In this document: positions 10,698 through 18,195 of the stretch, in pieces
Position numbering within the stretch: the stretch's first letter is position 1
Layout of the letters: every line of letters begins with the position of its first letter
Assembly: GCA_016711435.1 (NCBI GenBank)
Contig: JADJSY010000024.1
Location: 1-64,000 of the forward strand
Direction: 5' to 3'
Source: Lewinellaceae bacterium
Lineage (GTDB): Bacteria; Bacteroidota; Bacteroidia; Chitinophagales; Saprospiraceae
Length of the DNA stretch: 64,000 bases
Made by a program: the position numbers and the translations under genes
The notes under the pieces: model-generated
Seen by the model: only the letters and a program-made list of their open reading frames with translations
Told to the model about the DNA's origin: nothing
Database searches by the model: none

Positions 10698-11888
10698 CTA
10701 TTTGATTGATTGTACCAAATGCCCTACAAACTGTGCACCGTTGTCGATGATGCGTTGCGGACTGCGGCGAAAACCCATGCCGCAGGCTTCATAGGCGAAA
10801 AACACGCCGGCTTGATAATACTGCCCCTGCTCATCCCGGGCTAATTCGGCGAGTGCCTGGTAAACGCTGCGTTGCTTTTCGTATTCGCCGCCGCGCACCT
10901 CCACCGGCAGGCCGATTTCATCATGGATGCTGACATTGGCGCCTTCCCGGCCAAAAAACACTTTTTGAACAAAGGGGAAATTGGAACGACCCATGGGTTC
11001 ATCGAGGCTGGCTTCGAGCAATGCCGGTTCATTGGGAAATAAATCCCACAGGTATTTCAGGATACCTTTCGATTGAAACAACATGGTGTACGCCGGATTG
11101 AGAATAACCGCCAGATCACGCCGCACGATTTGGGTCAGAATTTTACACAAATCCGGTTCTTCTTCGGCAATATATTCCCAGGGAACCAATTTGAACCAGA
11201 AATCAAAGCGCGTGAAATTTCCCCGGCCATCCGGTGCGAAAATGCCTTCCAGTTCGGAGAAATTTACTTCGTCGACGTAACAAAACTTCGTTTCAAAACC
11301 CGCTTCTGCCGCCGCTTCGCGCAGTATGGAAACATTGTCGTCGTCTTCCGGCGCGCCGCGCAGGGTGCTGAATAAAATAGCAGGCACGCGGTCGGGATTC
11401 AGGTCTTTGAGGCGCTCAAAATTTGCGATCAACGCGTCATAGACATGGTTGAACTGCCCTTCTTCCGGCAGTCCGTTTGCTTTGAGTTGCGCCCATTGAA
11501 TGATGGCGGTTTCAGGAAGGGAAGTGGGCGTATCGGCGTTGAATTCCAGTAATTTGATCGGCAACCCATCCACGCCGCCGGCAAAATCGAAACGCCCGAA
11601 CAAGTGCAGGTGCCGATCATCGTCCCAACTCATGCGGATCAGTTCGTGCAGGTTGCGGTGAATGCCGATTTTGTCCAGATGGTTGTGTTGAAGCACATAG
11701 GTGCCGGCCTGCACAAACAAATCATACAGCCGGTTGCCGGCCTGGTAAAAGGCATCCCGTTCGTTTTCCTGCACAATAACCATCTCGCTTGTCAGGTAAT
11801 CTGCGGCGTCTTCCGATATAAAGTAGTCCCAGCCCAGTTCCTTAAAAACATGGTTGGGGAGTTGGCTAATTGATTGTTTTTGTACCAT
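10698..11888 (-). CDS. Glutathionylspermidine synthase-like (YgiC/YjfC) ATP-grasp protein
   Basis: 396 residues. It matches the ATP-grasp amide-ligase family of the glutathionylspermidine synthase C-terminal domain: FGRFDFAGG, IKLLEFNADTPTSLPE, the acidic-rich central part, and the end YYQAGVFFAYEACGMGFRRSPQRIIDNGAQFVGH. The bifunctional E. coli enzyme also has an amidase domain, absent here, so this is the stand-alone YgiC type, whose in vivo substrate is uncertain. The gene directly upstream encodes a YgiB-like lipoprotein, the same pairing as ygiB-ygiC of enterobacteria. The two are separated only by a family C hairpin. Confidence 0.85.
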   Translation of the reverse strand: MVQKQSISQLPNHVFKELGWDYFISEDAADYLTSEMVIVQENERDAFYQAGNRLYDLFVQAGTYVLQHNHLDKIGIHRNLHELIRMSWDDDRHLHLFGRFDFAGGVDGLPIKLLEFNADTPTSLPETAIIQWAQLKANGLPEEGQFNHVYDALIANFERLKDLNPDRVPAILFSTLRGAPEDDDNVSILREAAAEAGFETKFCYVDEVNFSELEGIFAPDGRGNFTRFDFWFKLVPWEYIAEEEPDLCKILTQIVRRDLAVILNPAYTMLFQSKGILKYLWDLFPNEPALLEASLDEPMGRSNFPFVQKVFFGREGANVSIHDEIGLPVEVRGGEYEKQRSVYQALAELARDEQGQYYQAGVFFAYEACGMGFRRSPQRIIDNGAQFVGHLVQSIK

Positions 11889-11889
11889 T

Positions 11890-12003
11890 TTTTACGTGTT
11901 TGGTGTTTCGTTTTTCGTGTTTGGGGTGCTTTGCTTTTGGCGACTGTGAGTAGCTTAGGCGAAGCACCCCAAACACGAAAAACGAAACCCCAAACACGTA
12001 AAA
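11890..12003. repeat. Family C hairpin (GTGTTTGGT words) inside the ygiBC-like pair
   Basis: Arms 11890-11934 and 11959-12003 are near-perfect reverse complements of about 45 bases, built from GTGTTTGGTGTTTCG words and GGGGTGCTTTGC. A 24-base loop separates them. Unusually it sits between two genes of one likely operon, so it could attenuate rather than end transcription. Confidence 0.75.
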
Positions 12004-12588
12004 TTAGCCGGCGCTGTTGCCACGAAAGCCTTTAAAAAATCCGCTGCGACCCTTTGCCGGTACTTTTACCGTCCGGCTCACGGCGGTTTGACGCAATTCA
12101 TTGGATGTGCCGAATCCGCTACGGCCATCGCGGTACACGTACGATTGTCCGGAAGAACCGAAACCGCGGCCCATCATATGTCCCATAGCGCTCCACCAAA
12201 GAATGTGGCCCAATCCGAATCCGCCGCCATGATGGCGCACGGTGGTCTGCCGGACGGTATCCTGTGCGCCCACCAATCCTTTTACCTGGGAAAGGTCGAG
12301 GGTATCTACGGTGCCGTTCAGTCGGCGAACAACGACACGCGACTCATTTTTGGTGGCTACTACCTGTTCGTCGACGACGGTAAATTTGCCGGCCTCGGTT
12401 TCTTCAATTGTCGTAATCACCCCTTTGGTCGGCTCCTCCACGGTTACTTCTTCCCAGTCGGAACCGTTGCTGTCGCTGCCGCAACCCGTGGGCGCCGTTA
12501 ACATAGCGGAGACCGCAATAAAAAGTGCGCCCCTGCGCAAACGGCTTTTCCAGGCGCTTTCCTGACTAAAATTTTTATAAGGCGTCAT
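12004..12588 (-). CDS. YgiB-like lipoprotein
   Basis: 194 residues from the ATG at 12588. A basic n-region (KSRLRRG) is followed by LFIAVSAMLTAPTGC, a lipobox with Cys36. The middle is acidic and beta-rich (EEVTVEEPTKGVITTIEE...). The C-terminus is Gly/Ser/Arg-rich with MGHMMGRGFGSSGQSYVYRD and SGFGTSNELRQTAVSR, the same style as DUF1190 YgiB. Adjacency to the YgiC-like ligase supports the call more than residue identity does. An upstream in-frame ATG at 12663 would bury the signal and is rejected. Confidence 0.65.
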   Translation of the reverse strand: MTPYKNFSQESAWKSRLRRGALFIAVSAMLTAPTGCGSDSNGSDWEEVTVEEPTKGVITTIEETEAGKFTVVDEQVVATKNESRVVVRRLNGTVDTLDLSQVKGLVGAQDTVRQTTVRHHGGGFGLGHILWWSAMGHMMGRGFGSSGQSYVYRDGRSGFGTSNELRQTAVSRTVKVPAKGRSGFFKGFRGNSAG

Positions 12589-12872
12589 ATTAATTTGTAT
12601 TGATATGCTGGTTGAATTGGTAAAGGTGTAGCGTAAAACCGGTTTGACACAAGTATGTTGCATCTATATTCGATCAACAGAGCATTCAGACGGATTTCTT
12701 CGTATCAAGTGCCGACATTCTTCTTCCAAATTATTAATACAATCCCGCTGATATACCCAAAAGACAAAAAACAAAGAAAAAGCGCAGTTTTTAAAACAAA
12801 CAATCATTTGCTACTGCTACCTTTCGGCCACTGAAATCTGAATAGTTAACCTTTAACAAACATTAAAGTCGC

Positions 12873-13547
12873 ATGAAGACCAATAATCTCCTTACTTACC
12901 TGCTATATGCACTGCTCGGGCTACTTATTATTGCTGCCGGTTACAAGGCTTGCCAGATGCAACAAGACAAAAAAGAAAAAGCCGCTGAAGAAGCCGAATT
13001 GCAAAAAACGCTGCGGGACATGGGGTATGCCAATGATGACACTACCTCAATAGGAAGCACTTATGCCGGCGATTCACAGACTACTTCCGGCACTACTTCC
13101 GATGGTATTGAAAAAGATCCTGTCACCACCAGTACAAATACGACTGCTACTACGGCAGCCAAGCCTTCCACACCAGCCACAACAACCGCCAAACCTGCCA
13201 CGCCAGCTGCCACGACAACCAAACCTGCGGCTACAACCGGCACGGATCCCAAATCTACGACGGTAACTACGACTACCAAAGGAAGTAGTGCTGCCAAAAA
13301 AGGTCCGGGTAGCGGGCGTTGGGCTGTTCGCGCAGGCACTTTCAGTCAGATGGAAGGCGCCCGCCGCCGCCTGGAAGAGGTGATCAGACTGGGCTATACC
13401 AATGCTGAAATTTCCAAAACGAGTTCAGGCAATGCTGCAGTGGTGGTATTTCGCTCTAATGATAAAAATGCGGCCATTCGTGTCGTTGATAAACTGGAGG
13501 AAAAAGGCGTGGATGCTGCCGTTTTTGACCGCAACAAAAAGGACTGA
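12873..13547 (+). CDS. Membrane-anchored SPOR-like domain protein
   Basis: 224 residues. A single N-terminal transmembrane helix (about 7-25, LLTYLLYALLGLLIIAAGY) is followed by a short charged coiled stretch (QQDKKEKAAEEAELQKTLRD). Then come a long Thr/Ala/Pro-rich linker (about 60-145) and a C-terminal SPOR-like fold, RWAVRAGTFSQMEGARRRLEEVIRLGY...VVVFRSNDKNAAIRVVDKLEEKGVDAAVF. SPOR domains bind denuded septal peptidoglycan, so an envelope or division role is plausible. The end converges with fmt with a single base between the stop codons. Confidence 0.7.
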   Translation: MKTNNLLTYLLYALLGLLIIAAGYKACQMQQDKKEKAAEEAELQKTLRDMGYANDDTTSIGSTYAGDSQTTSGTTSDGIEKDPVTTSTNTTATTAAKPSTPATTTAKPATPAATTTKPAATTGTDPKSTTVTTTTKGSSAAKKGPGSGRWAVRAGTFSQMEGARRRLEEVIRLGYTNAEISKTSSGNAAVVVFRSNDKNAAIRVVDKLEEKGVDAAVFDRNKKD

Positions 13548-13548
13548 G

Positions 13549-14453
13549 CTATTTCAAATGGTACCCGTTGAGAAACTCCCGTGTACCCATGCGGCGTTTG
13601 CCTTCCATTTGAAGTTCTAAAATGTCCAGATAACCGTCTAAGGCACTGATTTTCAGGTAGTTTTTCCCATCTGAAATAAATGTGCCCGGCGGTTGGGCCG
13701 GAGCGCTGATATCTTTCAATGCGCGGAGAATCTTGAATTTTTTACCATCCAGCACTGTCCACGCGCCGGGGTGGGGGCTTAGTCCGCGTACAAAATTGTG
13801 TACTTCGGCAATTGGGCGTCCAAAGTCGATTTCGCAGGTTTCTGTGAAAATTTTTGGTGCATGGGTCACTTCGGTTTCCTCCTGAGGAAAGGGTGCTGCT
13901 GTGTTGTTTTCCAATGCCTGAACGGATTTTAATACCAGATCGGCCCCGATTTCCATCATACGATCGTGCAGTTCGCCGGCAGTTTCATTTTCGTCAATAG
14001 GAATTCTTTCCTGAAACAAAAGGTCGCCCGTATCAATTTCGTGTTTGAGCAAAAATGTGGTGAGACCGGTTTCTTTTTCGCCGTTGATGATCGCCCAGTT
14101 GATCGGCGCTGCGCCGCGGTATTTGGGCAAGAGCGATCCGTGCAGGTTCATGGTGCCGAGGGGCGGCATGCTCCATACGAGCTCCGGCAACATGCGAAAA
14201 GCGACAACTATTTGTAAATCTGCCCGGAATGAGCGCAATTGCTCCAGAAACTCAGGGTTTTTGAGCCGCTCGGGTTGCAGTACGGGTATGTTGTGATCGA
14301 GTGCAAATTTTTTCACTGCCGACACCTGTGTTCCCAGCCGACCGCCGGGTTTATCGGGGCCGTAACAACAGCAACCACCTCATATCCGTTCTCCAACAAC
14401 TTTTTGATAGGTGGAACAGCAAAATCAGGCGTTCCCAGGTAAATTATTCTCAT
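13549..14453 (-). CDS. fmt: Methionyl-tRNA formyltransferase (one-base frameshift)
   Basis: It transfers a formyl group from 10-formyl-THF to Met-tRNA(fMet) for translation initiation. The start at 14453 gives MRIIYLGTPDFAVPPIKKLLENGYEVVAVVTAP, then one base is lost: the minus strand should read GCC CCG GAT AAA CCC GGC, and a base is missing beside 14355. After the shift comes QVSAVKKFALDHNIPVLQPERL, then the hallmark LHGSLLPKYRGAAPINWAI with the catalytic Asn/His region, and the C-terminal OB-like domain. Reconstructed length is about 301 residues, normal for the family. Only the 3' 258 codons (from 14325) are open in one frame. Because fmt is near-essential, a consensus error is more likely than a mutation. 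Confidence 0.9.
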
Positions 14454-14488
14454 GTGTTCATTTTCTTTAACCTGACTTCCGGTGCAAC

Positions 14489-15610
14489 TCACTGCCTTTC
14501 TACAATCAATGGAATCGCCTGCACCATATATTTTCCGGAGCCTGTGAGTTGTACTTCCAGGAAACCGGTCCAGGGTTGATTTCCAGAGAACGCGGACAGA
14601 TCCAGGGGCAGCGTAAAAGCGCCGGCTGCGGCATTGTCCGCCTGAAATACGGCTAATTCCTGTCCCAAAACATTGCGTATCCGCCCACGCACATTCCCAT
14701 CAAAAGGCAGGTTCATTTCCACACGGGATTGGCTGTGGGCCGGATGCGGACTTACGCGTAGTCCGAGATTTGCCCGGACAACCGGCTCTCGGGCATCGAG
14801 GGTACAATTGGAAGCCACTTCCGGGCACCAGCTGCGTTGGGCCAGCGTACAATCGACGATAAACGGGTTGGGTTTCCCTTCCTGATATGCGGCGATGCGC
14901 CAGGTTTTGGTTAGTTCTGCTGCATCAGCCGGATCCAGTGCATCCCACTGACAAAGTGTTGGTCGCTGTAGTTCAAAAAAATTCGGATCTGCCAGGTTTG
15001 CCTGAGAGCGATACATGGTGTAAAAGTAGAAAATAGCGCGGGCCAGGTCGCCCTTCACCGATTCTCTCGGTTCAAAAGCGCCCGTACGAAATTCCGCGTA
15101 TAAGTCCTTGTTCTGCGCCGGCATACTTAAAAAGACCTGCGCACCGAGGAACCATTTTTGCGTTTGAGCATCGGGAATATCCAGGAATGGCACATCTCCA
15201 CGCGCCTCATTCACCGGAATGCGGGCAGGGTAGAGGTGGTGCATATCGCTGCGGGCATTGCCCTCTGCAGCCCCTTTGCTTTGCGGATAGGCGTGTTCGG
15301 TATTTATCCCCAGGGTCGATCCGTTCAGGTACACGTACTGCGTCGGGTCTTGGGTGGGATCCATGTACAGGGCATAACCGGAATAAATACAGCGCAGGGT
15401 ATCGTCATCCAGAGCCAGCACTTTTGAGTATAAAGTATCGCGAGACTGGGTGTAATCCAGTACAGTTCCGGGTTTGTAATGGTCAAAAAGGCTATCCAGC
15501 AGCGCCGGACCGCTGGTTGACGGAAAAATAAGTTGGAAGCCCTGCGCCGGGAGGCTGTGGAAAGAGCAGACAAAAACAATCAGAAAACTATACAACGCGA
15601 GACGGGACAT
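14489..15610 (-). CDS. Secreted endonuclease I family DNase with C-terminal sorting-like domain
   Basis: 373 residues from the ATG at 15610. Signal peptide MSRLALYSFLIVFVCSFHSLPAQ. The nuclease core has INTEHAYPQSKGAAEGNARSD followed by MHHLYPARIPVNEARGD, matching the endonuclease I (EndA/Dns) active-site region with its His and metal-binding Asn/Glu. ESVKGDLARAIFYFYTMY, another family block, follows. The last 85 residues (LGLRVSPHPAHSQSRVEM onward) resemble a divergent T9SS sorting domain. It is predicted to degrade extracellular DNA. The frame extends further upstream, but the ATG at 15610 begins the signal peptide. Confidence 0.85.
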   Translation of the reverse strand: MSRLALYSFLIVFVCSFHSLPAQGFQLIFPSTSGPALLDSLFDHYKPGTVLDYTQSRDTLYSKVLALDDDTLRCIYSGYALYMDPTQDPTQYVYLNGSTLGINTEHAYPQSKGAAEGNARSDMHHLYPARIPVNEARGDVPFLDIPDAQTQKWFLGAQVFLSMPAQNKDLYAEFRTGAFEPRESVKGDLARAIFYFYTMYRSQANLADPNFFELQRPTLCQWDALDPADAAELTKTWRIAAYQEGKPNPFIVDCTLAQRSWCPEVASNCTLDAREPVVRANLGLRVSPHPAHSQSRVEMNLPFDGNVRGRIRNVLGQELAVFQADNAAAGAFTLPLDLSAFSGNQPWTGFLEVQLTGSGKYMVQAIPLIVERQ

Positions 15611-15725
15611 GATGCAGGTTAAATTTGATGAGCGCCGCAAAAGTAGGAAGCAAGCGGGCAAAAGCGGAAGTAAATGTGCTGTAAGGCAAAAAAAGCACAA
15701 TGCACTACATTTACAACAATCCATT

Positions 15726-15733
15726 TATATTTG
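15726..15733 (+). promoter_or_regulatory. Candidate -7 box TATATTTG
   Basis: TATATTTG matches TAnnTTTG and lies 39 bases before the CHRD gene start. No -33 TTG at 17-23 bases was found. Confidence 0.35.
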
Positions 15734-15772
15734 TCAATTGAAACCTACATTATAAATCAAAAACAATTACCG

Positions 15773-17575
15773 ATGAAACAAATCTTATCCTTTTTGACGC
15801 TGCTCTTCGCACTGATCGCCGCACATCCTTTAACAGCCCAGTTCGGCACCACCAACCAATTATTATTCACAACCGATCTGAACGGGCAGCAGGAAACACC
15901 TTCTGTAAATACTGACGCCCGGGGTATTGCCACCGTTTTCCTGTCAGAAGACAGAACGACTATGAGTATCCATGCCGTTTTTTCAGGCTTGAGCGGCCCT
16001 ATCACCGCCTGCCATTTTCATACGGGCGCAGAAGCTGTTGCCGGGCCTGTATTGATTGGTTTAACGGATAAAGTCTTTGGTAACAGATTGCGGGGCGATA
16101 TTCCTGTAACCGCCGAATTTCTTTCCAGAGCACTTAAAAACGAGATTTACCTGAATGTGCATACTGCCGCCCACCCAGGCGGTGAAATTCGGGGACAAAT
16201 GACATTGATGTATGACAACCTGTATGCCGCTGCGCTTAACGGCTTGAATGAAGTGCCTCCGGTCATTACCAATGCAACCGGGTTGTTTAAAATGAATTAT
16301 CCCCCCGGCTACTTCTTTTTCCGGTATAACGGTGAAACCAATGGTTTGAGCGGCCCGATTACCAACGCCCATATCCATGACGGCGTGGAAGGTGTTGCCG
16401 GACCTGTGGTAACCGGCCTCAATTTCTCTTCCAATACCTTGGCGGGAGAAGTCTCCCTCGTAAATGTTTTATCCACATTTCCTGCTTTTTTACAAAAGTT
16501 AGATGAAGGCGCATTGTATGTGAATGCACATACGGCGGCCAATCCCGGTGGCGAAGTCAGGGGCCAACTGAAGAACCTGGGGCCTTTGGCCTTCGAATCG
16601 ACCCTGAATGGCGACCAGGAAACCCCGCCAGTCGCTACCTCCGCATTTGGAGTGGCCGTGGCAGGACTCAATACAACGCTTGATAGTTTGACTTATATGG
16701 TTGGTGTAAATGGACTTACACCGACCAATGCCCATTTCCACATCGGGGCGCCTGGCGTCGCCGGGCCGGTCATGGTGGCCCTGCAACCAAGTCCTGCTCC
16801 GAATTTTTATACGGCAAAAATACCTGTAACGAATGAACAGGTGACACAAATGTTCAAAGGTAATGTGTATGTCAATATTCACACTGCCGCCAATCCGGCC
16901 GGGGAAATTCGCGGGCAAATGGAGCCGCTATTGCGTCGCGCTTATGTATTTGACCTGTGTGGCGCACAAGAGGTGCCACCTACCAGTTCCTCCGCACAGG
17001 GCGCCGGATGGATTACGACCGATTACCTGAACACACAACTTACTTATAGGTATATCGCAGACGGATTGAGTGGTCCTGCCGTGGCTGCACACATTCACGA
17101 CGGGGCACCGGGGGTAGCCGGACCGATATTCGTGGGTGTTAATTTGCCCGGCCCGGTAGGAAGCGGACAATTTCAAATTGATGGTAATGTAGTAGTCAAA
17201 TTGGAATCAGGAAACGCTTACCTCAATGTACATACTGCTGCCAACCCGGGCGGGGAAATTCGCGGCCAGATTTTGCGGGAATTCTCCTGTTCCGAGAATG
17301 TAGGCGTTTCAGAACTATCTATTTCATCGCTTAAGGTCATGCCGAACCCGACCAACGGGCGCACTATCATTCAGTTTTTTGCGGAAAGTAATTTTGATGG
17401 GCAACTTACGCTCACGGATCTGACTGGTAGGGTCGTCCGACAGGAAAATCACTATTTTACTGCCGGCGAACAAGCCATTCAACTTGATCTTACCAGCCTG
17501 CCCGGCGGTTTATACATTGCCAGACTCAACAACAGCCGGGGCGCGCAACAATCTTTCAAGTTGATGCGCGAGTAA
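15773..17575 (+). CDS. Secreted four-repeat CHRD domain protein with T9SS sorting domain
   Basis: 600 residues from the ATG at 15773. Signal peptide MKQILSFLTLLFALIAAHPLTAQ. Four tandem CHRD-type repeats follow, each with LNGxQExPPV near its start, a GLSGPITxxHxH-GxxGVAGPV block and a closing VHTAANPGGEIRGQ block (about residues 30-150, 155-275, 280-400 and 405-510). CHRD is the repeat of animal chordin and also occurs in bacterial exported proteins of unknown role. The T9SS sorting domain begins VMPNPTNGRTIIQF and ends AQQSFKLMRE. The frame is intact. Location is extracellular or cell surface; ligand unknown. Confidence 0.9.
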   Translation: MKQILSFLTLLFALIAAHPLTAQFGTTNQLLFTTDLNGQQETPSVNTDARGIATVFLSEDRTTMSIHAVFSGLSGPITACHFHTGAEAVAGPVLIGLTDKVFGNRLRGDIPVTAEFLSRALKNEIYLNVHTAAHPGGEIRGQMTLMYDNLYAAALNGLNEVPPVITNATGLFKMNYPPGYFFFRYNGETNGLSGPITNAHIHDGVEGVAGPVVTGLNFSSNTLAGEVSLVNVLSTFPAFLQKLDEGALYVNAHTAANPGGEVRGQLKNLGPLAFESTLNGDQETPPVATSAFGVAVAGLNTTLDSLTYMVGVNGLTPTNAHFHIGAPGVAGPVMVALQPSPAPNFYTAKIPVTNEQVTQMFKGNVYVNIHTAANPAGEIRGQMEPLLRRAYVFDLCGAQEVPPTSSSAQGAGWITTDYLNTQLTYRYIADGLSGPAVAAHIHDGAPGVAGPIFVGVNLPGPVGSGQFQIDGNVVVKLESGNAYLNVHTAANPGGEIRGQILREFSCSENVGVSELSISSLKVMPNPTNGRTIIQFFAESNFDGQLTLTDLTGRVVRQENHYFTAGEQAIQLDLTSLPGGLYIARLNNSRGAQQSFKLMRE

Positions 17576-17613
17576 AGGCTACATCCGGAGCGCTTGTTTA
17601 CCTTTGCCGTTTT

Positions 17614-17725
17614 GTTATCAGTTATCCGTTATCAGTTATCTGTATCGGCATGGGGAAATGAATGTTGCATTTCTTCACCATTCCAGCCTGAAACCCAGAT
17701 AACTAATAACTGATAACTAATAACC
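17614..17725. repeat. Family A hairpin (GTTATC words)
   Basis: The left arm is GTTATCAGTTATCCGTTATC..., the right arm CAGATAACTAATAACTGATA.... The loop contains CGGCATGGGGAAATGAATG and CACCATTCCAGCCTGAAA, which recur with few changes in the copy at 22931-23049. It ends four bases before the start codon of the VF530-type gene. Confidence 0.75.
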
Positions 17726-17728
17726 ATT

Positions 17729-17944
17729 ATGAAGCAACCCAACAATCCCCTGCACGGCAAAACCCTGCAAATGATTCTTGAACACCTGGTGGAAGTATAC
17801 CGCTGGGAAGGCCTGGCATATTATATTGACGTCAACTGTTTTAAAAACGAACCGAGCATCCAGTCCAGCCTCAAATTTCTGCGCAAAACGCCCTGGGCGC
17901 GGCAGAAAGTGGAGGAATTGTACCTGCATTCTTTGGGTGTTTAG
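17729..17944 (+). CDS. VF530/DUF2132 family DNA-binding-like protein
   Basis: 71 residues, full length for the family. NNPLHGKTLQMILEHLVE, IDVNCFKNEPSIQSSLKF and LRKTPWARQKVEELY are the conserved blocks of DUF2132 (VF530; structure solved, DNA-related fold proposed). No catalytic residues are known. The start follows a family A hairpin directly, and the stop runs into a family C element. Confidence 0.88.
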   Translation: MKQPNNPLHGKTLQMILEHLVEVYRWEGLAYYIDVNCFKNEPSIQSSLKFLRKTPWARQKVEELYLHSLGV

Positions 17945-18165
17945 TGTTTGGTGTTTCGTGTTTGGGGGTGCTTCGCCTTTGGCCGCCGCCCCCGACCCCT
18001 AGAGGGAGTACATCGCAAAAAATGGATAACTTTACTTTAAAGTGCAGGTTGTCAATCTATTGCGATGTACTCCCCTTTAGAGGCCGGGGGCAAATGCCAA
18101 ACGCGAAGCACCCCAAACACGAAACACCAAACACCTACACACGACCCAACGGCGAAGCACCCCCA
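17945..18165. repeat. Nested family C hairpin with an inner perfect 15-bp inverted repeat
   Basis: Outer arms are made of GTGTTTGGTGTTTCG / CGAAACACCAAACAC words with GGGGTGCTTCGC / GCGAAGCACCCC. Inside lie CCCCCGACCCCTAGAG / CTTTAGAGGCCGGGGG arms. Innermost is a perfect inverted repeat, GGGAGTACATCGCAA at 18004-18018 against TTGCGATGTACTCCC at 18060-18074, around a 41-base core. The layers look like one repeat inserted in another. Confidence 0.7.
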
Positions 18166-18195
18166 AACACCATACACCACACACTACACACACAA

